This document shows positions 1 to 7,689 of a stretch of DNA of 54,145 nt, one piece after another (positions within the stretch are counted from its first letter, which is position 1; each line of letters opens with the position of its first letter). The DNA is from Streptomyces odonnellii (lineage in GTDB: Bacteria > Actinomycetota > Actinomycetes > Streptomycetales > Streptomycetaceae). The position numbers and the translations under genes are program-made. The stretch lies in contig NZ_LATD01000232.1 of NCBI RefSeq assembly GCF_000981895.1, positions 1-54,145 of the forward strand, read 5' to 3'. The notes beneath the pieces are model-generated. The model was not told the origin of the DNA and searched no databases. It saw only the letters and a program-made list of their open reading frames with translations.

Positions 1-84
1 GCCCCCGCCCCTGATCCCGACGACTCCGCCCCGGACGACTCCACCGTCGACGACTCCGCCCCGGGCCAGAAATCCGGTCAATAG
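1..84 (+). CDS. C-terminal tail of an unknown upstream gene (partial)
   Basis: The first 84 bases read open in frame 1 and end at a TAG (82-84). The translated tail is made of repeated Asp-Asp-Ser-(Ala/Thr) units encoded by 15-bp near-tandem repeats, followed by a short GQKSGQ end. Only the low-complexity tail is present, so no function can be given. It reads in the same direction as the hydroxyproline operon, and the 96 bases between them hold the likely promoter. It could also be chance open frame; the regular 15-bp period in coding phase is the main support. Confidence 0.4.
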   Translation, partial: APAPDPDDSAPDDSTVDDSAPGQKSGQ

Positions 85-128
85 AATGTCACATGCCGTA
101 TTGCACCCACCCTCAGTGGAATGTCACA
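84..128 (+). promoter_or_regulatory. Direct repeats with palindrome, candidate GntR operator
   Basis: The 10-mer GAATGTCACA occurs twice, at 84-93 and 119-128, 35 bp apart, just upstream of the hydroxyproline operon. The first copy holds the perfect palindrome ATGTCACAT (86-94), and the second the near match ATGTCACAC. Short palindromes of this size are typical FCD/GntR targets, and the operon's last gene is such a regulator. Binding is inferred. Confidence 0.4.
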
Positions 129-180
129 CTGCACACGCCCGGGGGCTCCCGGACACCGGAACGGGAACCATGGAGGTCGC

Positions 181-1149
181 ATGAGCATGGGCACGAGCGT
201 GCGCGCGCAACCGTGGCACGGCGTATTGGTGGCGACGGCGCTCCCCCTGCGCGAGCGCGCGGAAGGGCGGTTCGAGGTCGACTACGACGGCTTCGCCGCG
301 CATGTCACCTGGCTCGCGGAGAACGGCTGCGACGGTGTCACCCCGAACGGTTCGCTCGGCGAGTACCAGACCCTCTCGCCCCAGGAGCGCTCCCGTGTGG
401 TGACCACGGCGGTCGAAGCGGCCCGCCAGGCCTCCCGGGCGGCCGAAGCAGCAGCCCCGGCCGGCACCGCAACGGACCCCTTCACCGTCATGCCCGGCGT
501 GGCCGCCTACGGCGCCGACGAGGCCCGCCGCTGGGCCGAGCAGGCCCACGAGGCCGGCGCCCACGCCGTGATGCTCCTGCCGCCCAACGCGTACCGCGCC
601 GACGAGCGTGCGGTGATCGCCCACTACCGCGAGGTGGCCAAGGCGGGCCTGCCGGTCGTCGCGTACAACAACCCCTTCGACACCAAGGTCGACCTCGTCC
701 CCGAACTGCTCGCCGAACTCCACGCCGAAGGGCTGATCGTCGCCGTCAAGGAGTTCTCCGGCGATGTCCGGCGCCCCTACCGGATCGCCGAACTGGCCCC
801 CGGTCTCGATGTCCTGTGCGGCGCCGACGATGTCGCGCTGGAACTGGCCGTCGCCGGTTCCCCCGGCTGGGTGTCCGGTTACCCCAACGCCTTCCCGCGC
901 GCCTCGGTCGCGCTCTGGCGGGCGGCCTCGTCCGGCGATCTGGAGACCGCGCTGCCCCTCTACCGGACGCTGCACCCGCTGCTGCGCTGGGATTCGAGGA
1001 CCGAGTTCGTACAGGCGATCAAGCTCAGCATGGATCTCGCCGGCCGGTACGGCGGCCCGTGCCGCCAGCCGCGCGTACCCCTGACCCCCGAGCACGAGGA
1101 ACTCGTGCGGCGGGCCACCGAGAAGGCGCTCGCGGAAGGGCTCGGGTAA
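181..1149 (+). CDS. Dihydrodipicolinate synthase-family deaminase/aldolase (hydroxyproline pathway)
   Basis: A 322-residue class I aldolase-like TIM barrel of the DapA/NAL family. Seen: the GSLGE substrate loop at residues 57-61, the catalytic Tyr in VAYNNPF (about 162) and the Schiff-base Lys in VAVKEF (about 190). Members of this family placed next to hydroxyproline epimerases act as 1-pyrroline-4-hydroxy-2-carboxylate deaminases, forming 2,5-dioxovalerate. That role is inferred from the neighbours, not from a diagnostic residue. The start at 181 follows GGAGG (172-176); ATG 187 is a possible alternative. The epimerase gene begins 5 bases after the stop, so the two are cotranscribed. Confidence 0.82.
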   Translation: MSMGTSVRAQPWHGVLVATALPLRERAEGRFEVDYDGFAAHVTWLAENGCDGVTPNGSLGEYQTLSPQERSRVVTTAVEAARQASRAAEAAAPAGTATDPFTVMPGVAAYGADEARRWAEQAHEAGAHAVMLLPPNAYRADERAVIAHYREVAKAGLPVVAYNNPFDTKVDLVPELLAELHAEGLIVAVKEFSGDVRRPYRIAELAPGLDVLCGADDVALELAVAGSPGWVSGYPNAFPRASVALWRAASSGDLETALPLYRTLHPLLRWDSRTEFVQAIKLSMDLAGRYGGPCRQPRVPLTPEHEELVRRATEKALAEGLG

Positions 1150-1154
1150 CAGGC

Positions 1155-2222
1155 ATGCGCAGCAGCAGGGTCTTCCACGCTGTCGACTCCCACACCGAGG
1201 GGATGCCCACCAGGGTGATCACCGGCGGCGTCGGAGTCGTACCGGGCGCCACCATGTTCGACCGGCGCCGGTACTTCGTCGAACACCTCGACCACATCAG
1301 GAAGTTCCTGATGAACGAGCCCCGCGGCCACTCGGCGATGAGCGGAGCCATCCTCCAGCCGCCGACCCGCCCCGACGCCGACTACGGCGTGCTCTTCATC
1401 GAGGTCTCCGGCTGTCTCCCGATGTGCGGACACGGCACGATCGGCGTCGCCACCGTCCTGGTCGAGACCGGCATGGTCGAGGTCGTGGAACCGGTCACCA
1501 CCATCCGTCTCGACACCCCGGCCGGACTTGTCGTCGCCGAGGTACGGGTCGAGGGCGGGGCCGCGAAGGCGGTCACCCTGCGCAATGTGCCGTCGTTCGC
1601 GCTCGGTCTCGACCGTACGGTACGGGTGGAGCCCTGGGGCGACGTCCCGTACGACATGGCCTTCGGCGGCAACTTCTACGCCATCGTCGCCCTGGAGAAA
1701 CTGGGCATCCCCTTCGAACGTGCCGAGAAGCAGCGCCTGCTCGACGCCGGTCTGGCGATCATGGCCGCCATCAACGAGCAGGACCTTCCCGTCCACCCGG
1801 GCAACCCCGAGATCAGCGGCTGCCACCATGTCTATCTGGCCGCCCCCGGCTCGGACGCCCGGCATTCGCGGCACGCGATGGTCATCCACCCCGGCTGGTT
1901 CGACCGCTCGCCGTGCGGTACGGGTACGAGTGCCCGCATGGCCCAGCTCCACGCGCGCGGCGAACTGCCCCTGGACACCGACTTCGACAACGAGTCGTTC
2001 ATCGGGACGCACTTCACGGGCCGCCTCGTCGAGCAGGGCCAACTCGGCGGACAGGACGGGCAGGAGCCCGGTGGACAGGCCGGCGGGCAGGGCGACGGGC
2101 CGGGCGCACCCGGCACGCTCACCACCGTGACACCCCTCATCACCGGCCGCGCCTGGATCACCGGCACCGCGCAGTACCACTACGACCCGGACGACCCCTT
2201 CCCCGAGGGCTTCGAACTGTGA
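1155..2222 (+). CDS. Proline racemase family: 4-hydroxyproline 2-epimerase
   Basis: A 355-residue cytoplasmic enzyme that interconverts trans-4-hydroxy-L-proline and cis-4-hydroxy-D-proline. Both catalytic cysteines of the two-base mechanism are visible, in MCGHGT (Cys91) and SPCGTG (Cys254). This argues against the dehydratase branch, in which the second Cys is replaced by Thr. Residues about 293-320 form a Gly/Gln/Asp-rich insertion not expected in this fold, perhaps a surface loop grown by slippage. The downstream gene overlaps this stop by 4 bases (GTGA). The hydroxyproline preference over proline is inferred from operon context. Confidence 0.85.
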   Translation: MRSSRVFHAVDSHTEGMPTRVITGGVGVVPGATMFDRRRYFVEHLDHIRKFLMNEPRGHSAMSGAILQPPTRPDADYGVLFIEVSGCLPMCGHGTIGVATVLVETGMVEVVEPVTTIRLDTPAGLVVAEVRVEGGAAKAVTLRNVPSFALGLDRTVRVEPWGDVPYDMAFGGNFYAIVALEKLGIPFERAEKQRLLDAGLAIMAAINEQDLPVHPGNPEISGCHHVYLAAPGSDARHSRHAMVIHPGWFDRSPCGTGTSARMAQLHARGELPLDTDFDNESFIGTHFTGRLVEQGQLGGQDGQEPGGQAGGQGDGPGAPGTLTTVTPLITGRAWITGTAQYHYDPDDPFPEGFEL

Positions 2223-3187
2223 GTGCCACGACGGCTGTCACGGCCGAGAGCGCGCCCCGGCTCCTCGGCGCCGCCGATGTCCTCCGCGCCATGCCGATGG
2301 CGTCGGCGGTCGAGGCGCTGCGGCGCGCGCTGCGGGGCGGACTGGACCCGGAGTCCGATCCGCCCCGTACGGTCGTGCCCGTGGCGTACGGCCAGCTCCT
2401 CCTGATGCCCGCGCATCAGCGGCGGTACGCCGGGGTCAAGATCGCCACCGTCGCACCGGGCAATCCGGCGGCGGGGCGGCCCCGTGTCCAGGGGCAGTAT
2501 CTGCTTCTGGACGCCCCGACCCTCACCCCGCTCGCGCTGCTCGACGGGGGCGCGCTGACGACCGTACGCACCGCCGCGGTCTCGGCCCTCGCCGCCGATC
2601 ACCTCGCGGAACCCGGCGCGGGTCACCTGGTGCTGTTCGGTACGGGGCCCCAGGCCCGAGGCCATCTCGACGCGCTGCGGTCCGTCCGCCCGCTGAACCG
2701 GGTGACCGTGGTGGGCCGTACGCCGGGCCGTGCCGCGGAATTCATCGAAACCGCGCGCCGGGAAACCGGGCTCGACATCGGGCCGGGGGTTCCGGCGGAT
2801 GTCGCGGGCGCCGACCTCGTCGCGTGCTGTACGACCGCCAGGGCACCGCTCTTTGACGGCGCGCTGCTCCCGCCCCGTGTGACCGTCATCGCCGTCGGCT
2901 CCCATGAACCGGACGCCCGCGAGGTTGACCCGGCCACGGTCCACCGGTCGACGGTCGTGGTCGAGTCCCGCGCGGCGGCCGTACGGGAAGCAGGGGACCT
3001 GATCCCGGAGCTGGCGGACGGCAGCATCGGCCCGGACAGCCTGGTGCCACTGGCCGACCTGGTCAACGGCACCGTCCCCGTGGACGGCCGACGCCCCCGG
3101 CTCTTCAAGAGCGTCGGCATGGCGTGGGAGGATCTGGTCGTGGCCAGTGCGGTGCACGAGGCCATCAGTGAAGGAGACGGAAAATGA
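2219..3187 (+). CDS. Ornithine cyclodeaminase/mu-crystallin family ketimine reductase
   Basis: A 322-residue protein with an N-terminal substrate lobe, the signature VKIATVAPGNP around residues 70-82 and a Rossmann motif LFGTGPQARGHL near residue 138. Relatives include ornithine cyclodeaminase, alanine dehydrogenase and the LhpI-type delta1-pyrroline-2-carboxylate reductase used for trans-3-hydroxy-L-proline. Given the neighbours, a pyrroline-carboxylate reductase acting on a cyclic ketimine is most likely. The GTG start at 2219 overlaps the previous stop, and the GntR gene's ATG overlaps this gene's stop, showing tight translational coupling. Confidence 0.78.
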   Translation: MSATTAVTAESAPRLLGAADVLRAMPMASAVEALRRALRGGLDPESDPPRTVVPVAYGQLLLMPAHQRRYAGVKIATVAPGNPAAGRPRVQGQYLLLDAPTLTPLALLDGGALTTVRTAAVSALAADHLAEPGAGHLVLFGTGPQARGHLDALRSVRPLNRVTVVGRTPGRAAEFIETARRETGLDIGPGVPADVAGADLVACCTTARAPLFDGALLPPRVTVIAVGSHEPDAREVDPATVHRSTVVVESRAAAVREAGDLIPELADGSIGPDSLVPLADLVNGTVPVDGRRPRLFKSVGMAWEDLVVASAVHEAISEGDGK

Positions 3188-3879
3188 GCGTGGGCGACCC
3201 CATGACACCGGTACTGCCCTCGTTCAGCGCCCGGCGCAATCTTCGCGAGGAGATCATCGAGACGCTGCGCGCGGCGGTGATCTCGGGGCAGCTACGCCCC
3301 GGCGTGGTCTACTCGGCGCCCAGCCTGGCCGAGCAGTTCGGTGTGTCCTCGACGCCGGTGCGCGAGGCGATGCTCGATCTTGTACGGGAAGGCCTGGTGG
3401 AGGCCGTTCGGAACAAGGGTTTCCGGGTCACCGAGCTGTCGGAGCAGGATCTCGACGACATCACCCATCTGCGTGCCCTGATCGAGATCCCGACGGTGCG
3501 GAGGATCGCCGAGGACGGGGTCGATCCGGCGGTCGTCGAACGGCTGCGCCCGCTGGCCGCGGGTATCGAGGACGCGGCCCGCAGGCAGGACCTGATCGCG
3601 CATGTCGCCATCGACATGGAGTTCCATCTCACGCTGCTGGGCCTGACGGGCAACAGCTATCTGGTCGAGACGGTCCGCTCTCTCCGCTCCCGGTCGCGGA
3701 TCTACGGCCTCAGCATCCTGGCCGCCCATGACCAGCTCGTCCCCTCCTCGCAAGAGCACGCGGAACTGCTCGACCTGATCGAGGCGGGCGACACGGACGG
3801 CGCGGAGGAACTGATGCGGCGTCATATGGGCCACGTACGAGGCATCTGGGCCGGCGAAAGCGGCGCGGAACAGCACTGA
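3184..3879 (+). CDS. GntR-family regulator, FadR/FCD subfamily
   Basis: A 231-residue transcription factor. Residues about 15-80 are a GntR winged helix (LREEIIETLRAAVISGQLRPG, then VSSTPVREAM), and the all-helical remainder is an FCD effector domain with its D/H metal-binding pattern (DMEFHLTLL near 145). It is the last gene of the hydroxyproline operon, overlapping the reductase stop by 4 bases, so it probably controls its own operon through the repeats at 84-128 with a pathway intermediate as ligand (inferred). A strong hairpin follows at 3915-3947. Confidence 0.85.
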   Translation: MSVGDPMTPVLPSFSARRNLREEIIETLRAAVISGQLRPGVVYSAPSLAEQFGVSSTPVREAMLDLVREGLVEAVRNKGFRVTELSEQDLDDITHLRALIEIPTVRRIAEDGVDPAVVERLRPLAAGIEDAARRQDLIAHVAIDMEFHLTLLGLTGNSYLVETVRSLRSRSRIYGLSILAAHDQLVPSSQEHAELLDLIEAGDTDGAEELMRRHMGHVRGIWAGESGAEQH

Positions 3880-3914
3880 CAGCACAGAGAGCACCGACCG
3901 AGCGCGGGCCCGGC

Positions 3915-3947
3915 GCCGGGGACCGCGGCTTGTGCGCGGCCCCCGGC
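3915..3947 (+). terminator. Hairpin terminator after the hydroxyproline operon
   Basis: A 13-bp stem with one A-C mismatch (3915-3927 with 3935-3947) and a 7-nt loop lies 36 bases after the GntR stop. There is no T-tract, which is normal for Streptomyces terminators. Confidence 0.65.
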
Positions 3948-3967
3948 CCTGCGGCTGGTACTACCCG

Positions 3968-4169
3968 CTAGGTCCTGTCCGGTCGATCTTCGTGGATCAG
4001 ACCGCGGCGTCTGGTGGAGGGGGTCCCTCCCGTGCCGTTCAGGCCACGGGGGAGCATCGCAAGGCGGAGGATCGCCCGTGTACTGGACGTACTCGGGCGA
4101 CTCCGACAACGCAGCGAGGTGCCGTGCCAGGCGTCGCGGGCCCGCGAAGATCGGCCGGACAGGGCCTAG
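3968..4169. mobile_element. Small non-coding inverted-repeat element (MITE-like), copy 1
   Basis: A 202-bp sequence bounded by 24-bp terminal inverted repeats (3968-3991 and 4146-4169) that match at 22 of 24 positions. Both ends carry CTAG, which fits a 4-bp target duplication. It has no convincing coding frame. Bases 4056-4137 form a core that matches 51551-51632 at 68 of 82 positions. It sits between two converging genes (GntR and DUF305). The ends resemble those of IS5-like elements with YTAR targets (recalled), so it may be moved in trans. It could equally act as a bidirectional terminator, since the inverted ends can fold into a long stem. Confidence 0.7.
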
Positions 4170-4200
4170 GTGCTGTCTGCTCCCCGCCGCTTGCTCATCG

Positions 4201-4854
4201 CTACCGGTCGAGGAGACCGTTCATACGGGTGATCTCGGCGCTCTGAGCGGTGACGATACGGCCGGCCAGGTCCTTGGCGGCCGGGTTGGCGCCCTGGGAC
4301 TGCTCCGTCTTCGACATGGTGACTGCGCCTTCGTGGTGCTTGACCATCAGCTTCAGGAACGCGGTGTCGAACTCCGCGCCCGACGCCGACTCCAGCGCGG
4401 ACATGTCGTCCTCGCCCATCATCCCGGCCATGCCGTGACCGGAGTGATCCGCGCCTGCGGCCGGAATCTGTTCGCCCCAGCCCTTGAGCCAGCCCGACAG
4501 GGTCTTGATCTCCGGGTCCTGGGCCTTCTTGATCTCGGCGGCGAGTGTCATGACCTCCGCCGCGGAGGCGCGGGTGGCGGCGAGATCGGCCATCTCGACC
4601 GCCTGCTGGTGGTGCGGGATCATGCTCTGCGCGAACGCGGTGTCCGCGGCGTTGTGGGCCGTGTCCGGTGCCGACGCGGACCCCGGGGCCGCCGCCGTAC
4701 CGGAGGCCGAGGCCGAAGCGGAGTGCGACGAGCCGTGGCCGGCCTGTCCCGATGGGTTGGTGTCGTTGCCGCCGCAGGCGGCCAGTGCCAGTACGGCGCC
4801 GGTGACGGCCGCGGTGGCCGCTGCCCGGCGGGCGGGGGTGCGGAATGAGGTCAT
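4201..4854 (-). CDS. DUF305 family lipoprotein
   Basis: A 217-residue exported lipoprotein. The N-terminus has a basic start, a hydrophobic stretch and a lipobox ending at Cys27 (LALAAC). A Ser/Gly/Ala/His linker follows. The two DUF305 helical motifs are clear: MIPHHQQAV near residue 79 and MVKHHEGAV near 168, with further His/Met residues (HSGHGMAGMMG) between them. DUF305 is a ferritin-like, often copper- or metal-associated fold; its activity is not established. The start at 4854 has an AGGAG about 12 bases upstream. The DUF6153-like gene lies directly upstream on the same strand, a pairing common in Streptomyces. Confidence 0.85.
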   Translation of the reverse strand: MTSFRTPARRAAATAAVTGAVLALAACGGNDTNPSGQAGHGSSHSASASASGTAAAPGSASAPDTAHNAADTAFAQSMIPHHQQAVEMADLAATRASAAEVMTLAAEIKKAQDPEIKTLSGWLKGWGEQIPAAGADHSGHGMAGMMGEDDMSALESASGAEFDTAFLKLMVKHHEGAVTMSKTEQSQGANPAAKDLAGRIVTAQSAEITRMNGLLDR

Positions 4855-4952
4855 GGTGAAGCGACTCCTGTGCGAGAGGTACGAAAAGGCGGAATGAACG
4901 CATGCCGAGTCGGCCCACGGCCCGGAGAACGGGGGTCGGCCGTGGTGCGGGC

Positions 4953-5351
4953 CTATATGCGCAGGAGTTGGAGTTCGCTCAGGGACGGCGGGGCCGGGCC
5001 GGCCGAAGCGGCTCCGGACGCCTGCCGCGGGCCGGTCGCCGGATCGGCTAGGCCCGAGGGGAGACCGGAGGCCGCCAGAGTGGAGAGCGCGGGTCCGGTA
5101 CTGGTACCGGCCGCCGCGCACAGGCCGTCCGCGTGATCGAGATGCCCGCCGTCCTCATGGCCCGGCTGTACGCAGTCCCGCGCACCGTCCGGCATGACAT
5201 GGGCGGTCGGCGGTGCGGCGGTGGACGAGGCCGCCGGAGGAACCGGGGCCAGGCCGTGCATGGCCAGCACTCCCGCCGCCAGGGTCAGCACCAGCAGCAG
5301 AAGGGCACGCACCCGAGCGGGCCGTACCAATCCGCGTGGTGGCCGTCTCAT
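4953..5351 (-). CDS. Small exported His/Cys protein, DUF6153-like
   Basis: A 132-residue protein with a basic N-terminus (MRRPPRG) and one hydrophobic segment at residues about 12-32 ending in VLAMHGLAP, a pattern I associate with DUF6153. After an Ala/Pro/Ser stretch it has a Cys/His cluster (DCVQPGHEDGGHLDHADGLC) that could bind metal. It lies upstream of the DUF305 lipoprotein gene on the same strand, suggesting a shared envelope metal-handling role (inferred). The family assignment comes from the segment pattern only. Confidence 0.6.
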   Translation of the reverse strand: MRRPPRGLVRPARVRALLLLVLTLAAGVLAMHGLAPVPPAASSTAAPPTAHVMPDGARDCVQPGHEDGGHLDHADGLCAAAGTSTGPALSTLAASGLPSGLADPATGPRQASGAASAGPAPPSLSELQLLRI

Positions 5352-5436
5352 GCGATCATCGTAAGCCGAGACCGGATGCTTCGCCGAACCGCGCACCTCG
5401 TTCCGGAAGGCCCGACGGCCGGCCAAGTGCCTTGCG

Positions 5437-6492
5437 TCACGCAGGGCGTACGTTCTTCCGCTCCCTCGACAGCAGCCACAGCAGATAGACACCGCCGAGC
5501 GCCCCCGTGACCAGGCCGACCGGGATCTGGAAGGGCGAGAGGAGACGCTGGGCCAGCAGATCGGCCAGGGCCAGCACGAGCGCTCCGGTGAGCAGGGCCG
5601 AACCGATCGGGGCACCGGGGGAACGAGTGATCCTGCGGGCCAGTTGAGGCGCCGCCAGCGCGAGAAAACCGATGGGGCCCGCGACGGCGATGGCCGTACC
5701 GGCGAGCGCGACACCGAGCAGCAGCGCGAGCGCGCGGACCCGGGTGACATTCACCCCCAGCGCGCCCGCGGTGTCGTCCCCCATCTCCATCAGCCGCAGC
5801 GGCCGTCCCAGAACCAGCGCCATCACCGCGAGAACCGGCAGGGCCAGCGCCAAGGGGGTGACCTGCGGCCAGGACACGGCGTTGAGGCTGCCGAATGTCC
5901 AGGCCTTCGCACTCTCGGCCGACTCCAGATCGGCCCGGGTGAGAAGGAAGTCGTTGACCGACGCGAGCATGGCGCCGACGGCGATACCCGCCAGCACCAG
6001 CCGGCTGCCGGACACCCCGCGCGACGCGGTGAATCCGTACACGGCCCCGGCCGTGACCAGACCGCCCAGCACCGAGCCCGCCCCGACACCCGTACCGGCC
6101 GCGCCGCCTGCCCCGCCGCCCGTCAGGATCACCACGAGCGCGCCGCTGGTGGAGCCGGTGGTGAAGCCGATGACGTCCGGGCTGCCGAGCGGATTGCGCG
6201 ACAGGCTCTGGAACAGCGCCCCGGACAGCCCGAGGGCCGCCCCGACGAGCAGCGCCGCACAGACGCGCGGCAGCCGCTGGCCCATGACGATGAACCGGTC
6301 GGTGCCGGAGCCGCCGCCCGCGAACACGTCCAGGATCCGGCCCGTACCGATCCGGTACGTACCGGTGAACACGGCGACCACCCACACCGCCGCGCAGGCC
6401 AGCAGCAGTACGGCCATGACGGCCGCCGTCCGCGCCGACCAGCGGAGCGTGAACCCGCCCGGAACCCGCAGCACACGCGTCGGGGCACTCAC
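5437..6492 (-). CDS. FecCD-family ferric-siderophore ABC permease (second permease)
   Basis: A 351-residue polytopic membrane protein of the BtuC/FecCD type, with about nine hydrophobic segments and the family motifs GQRLPRVCAALLVGAALGLSG, NPLGSPDVIG and GPIGFLALAAPQLAR. It forms half of the membrane channel that imports a ferric siderophore. The GTG start at 6492 overlaps the stop of the first permease by 4 bases, so both are made together. No ATP-binding subunit follows; 85 bases downstream the DUF6153-like gene begins. The ATPase must be supplied from elsewhere. Confidence 0.88.
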   Translation of the reverse strand: MSAPTRVLRVPGGFTLRWSARTAAVMAVLLLACAAVWVVAVFTGTYRIGTGRILDVFAGGGSGTDRFIVMGQRLPRVCAALLVGAALGLSGALFQSLSRNPLGSPDVIGFTTGSTSGALVVILTGGGAGGAAGTGVGAGSVLGGLVTAGAVYGFTASRGVSGSRLVLAGIAVGAMLASVNDFLLTRADLESAESAKAWTFGSLNAVSWPQVTPLALALPVLAVMALVLGRPLRLMEMGDDTAGALGVNVTRVRALALLLGVALAGTAIAVAGPIGFLALAAPQLARRITRSPGAPIGSALLTGALVLALADLLAQRLLSPFQIPVGLVTGALGGVYLLWLLSRERKNVRPA

Positions 6493-7658
6493 GCGGCCAC
6501 CTCCCGGCGCCGTACGACGAGCCACAACAGCACGGGGGCGCCGATGAACGCGGTGACGATGCCCGCCTCGATCTCGCCCGGAGGAGCGATCACACGTCCG
6601 GCGATATCGCTGACCAGGAGCAGCACGGCCCCGCCCGGCAGTGAGAAGACCAGCAGCCGCCGGAGATCGGGGCCGATGAGCAGCCGCAGGACATGCGGAA
6701 CGACCAGGCCCACAAAGGCGATCGGGCCCGCGGCGGCGGTCGAGGCACCGCACAGCAGCATGATCGAGAGAAAGCCGGCCGCGCGGACCCGGCTCACCCG
6801 GAGCCCGAGCGCCGCGCCCGTCTCGTCGCCCAGCGCAAGGGCGTTGAGGGCCGGGCCGAGCGCCAGCGCGATCAGTGTTCCGGCGGCGACGAAGGGGACG
6901 GTGGCGGTGAGCGCCTCCGTACCGCGGTTCTCCAGCGCGCCGACCACCCAGAAGCGGTACGAGTCAAAGGCCTCCGTGTCGAACATGGTGAGGATGCCCG
7001 TACAGGCCCCGAGACTCGCCGAGAGCGCCGCCCCCGCCAGTACGAGCCGGGTGTGATGGTGGCCGCGGGCGGCGCCGGAGGTCAGCGTGTACACGAGCAG
7101 GGCGGCCAGAATGGCGCCCGCGAAGGCGAACCAGACATAGCCGGACGCGCCGGTGACCCCGAATCCGGTGATCGCGATCACCACGGCGAACGACGCGCCG
7201 GCGTTGACCCCGACGAGCCCCGGTTCGGCGAGCGGGTTACGGGTGACGGCCTGCATGACGACACCGGCCAGCGCGAGCGCCGCGCCGACGACCACCGCCA
7301 GGACGGTACGGGGCATCCGCAGCCGCCGGACGATGATGGCCTCCGGACTTCCGTCGTCATGGACCAGGACATGCGCCACGGTTCCCGGCGGGATGCTCCG
7401 CGCGCCGACCCCCAGGCTGACCAGGACGAGCAGTGCGACGACACCGAGACAGAGCACGAGCGCCAGGAACAGCCGTGCGCCGCGCGGCAGTTGAGGCCTC
7501 TGTTCGGGCTTCCCCTCCGCCGCACGCCCGGCCTGCTGCTGTGCCGTCTGCTGCTGCCCCGCCGTCGGCTGCTCCGTCTCCGCCCGTTCTGTCTCCGGCT
7601 GTGCGGAGTGCGCGCTTCCGGATATGTGATCTATCGCATTGCTGCCATACCTACTCAT
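6489..7658 (-). CDS. FecCD-family ferric-siderophore ABC permease (first permease)
   Basis: A permease of about 389 residues with an unusual 60-residue Gln/Glu/Ala-rich cytoplasmic N-terminal extension before the first membrane segment (ARLFLALVLCLGVVALLVLV). Family motifs include RRLRMPRTVLAVVVGAAL, NPLAEPGLVGVNAG and GPIAFVGLVVPHVLRLL. The ATG at 7658 lies only 6 bases from the iron box, and no Shine-Dalgarno is visible, so translation is probably leaderless; GTG 7664 is an alternative. It shares the iron box with the divergent binding protein, predicting repression by a DmdR/IdeR-type regulator in iron-replete cells. Confidence 0.85.
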   Translation of the reverse strand: MSRYGSNAIDHISGSAHSAQPETERAETEQPTAGQQQTAQQQAGRAAEGKPEQRPQLPRGARLFLALVLCLGVVALLVLVSLGVGARSIPPGTVAHVLVHDDGSPEAIIVRRLRMPRTVLAVVVGAALALAGVVMQAVTRNPLAEPGLVGVNAGASFAVVIAITGFGVTGASGYVWFAFAGAILAALLVYTLTSGAARGHHHTRLVLAGAALSASLGACTGILTMFDTEAFDSYRFWVVGALENRGTEALTATVPFVAAGTLIALALGPALNALALGDETGAALGLRVSRVRAAGFLSIMLLCGASTAAAGPIAFVGLVVPHVLRLLIGPDLRRLLVFSLPGGAVLLLVSDIAGRVIAPPGEIEAGIVTAFIGAPVLLWLVVRRREVAA

Positions 7659-7664
7659 CGACAC

Positions 7665-7683
7665 TTAGGGAAGCCTAAGCTAA
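7665..7683. promoter_or_regulatory. Iron box (DmdR/IdeR-type operator)
   Basis: TTAGGGAAGCCTAAGCTAA matches the 19-bp actinobacterial iron-box consensus (as I recall it) at 15 of 19 positions. It lies in the 31-base gap between two divergent iron-uptake start codons and so can control both. Confidence 0.8.
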
Positions 7684-7689
7684 GCGCTC

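Noticed and set aside
1155..2222. Calling the proline racemase-family gene a trans-3-hydroxyproline dehydratase
   Set aside because: Both catalytic cysteines (91 and 254) are present, whereas the dehydratase branch has Thr at the second position.
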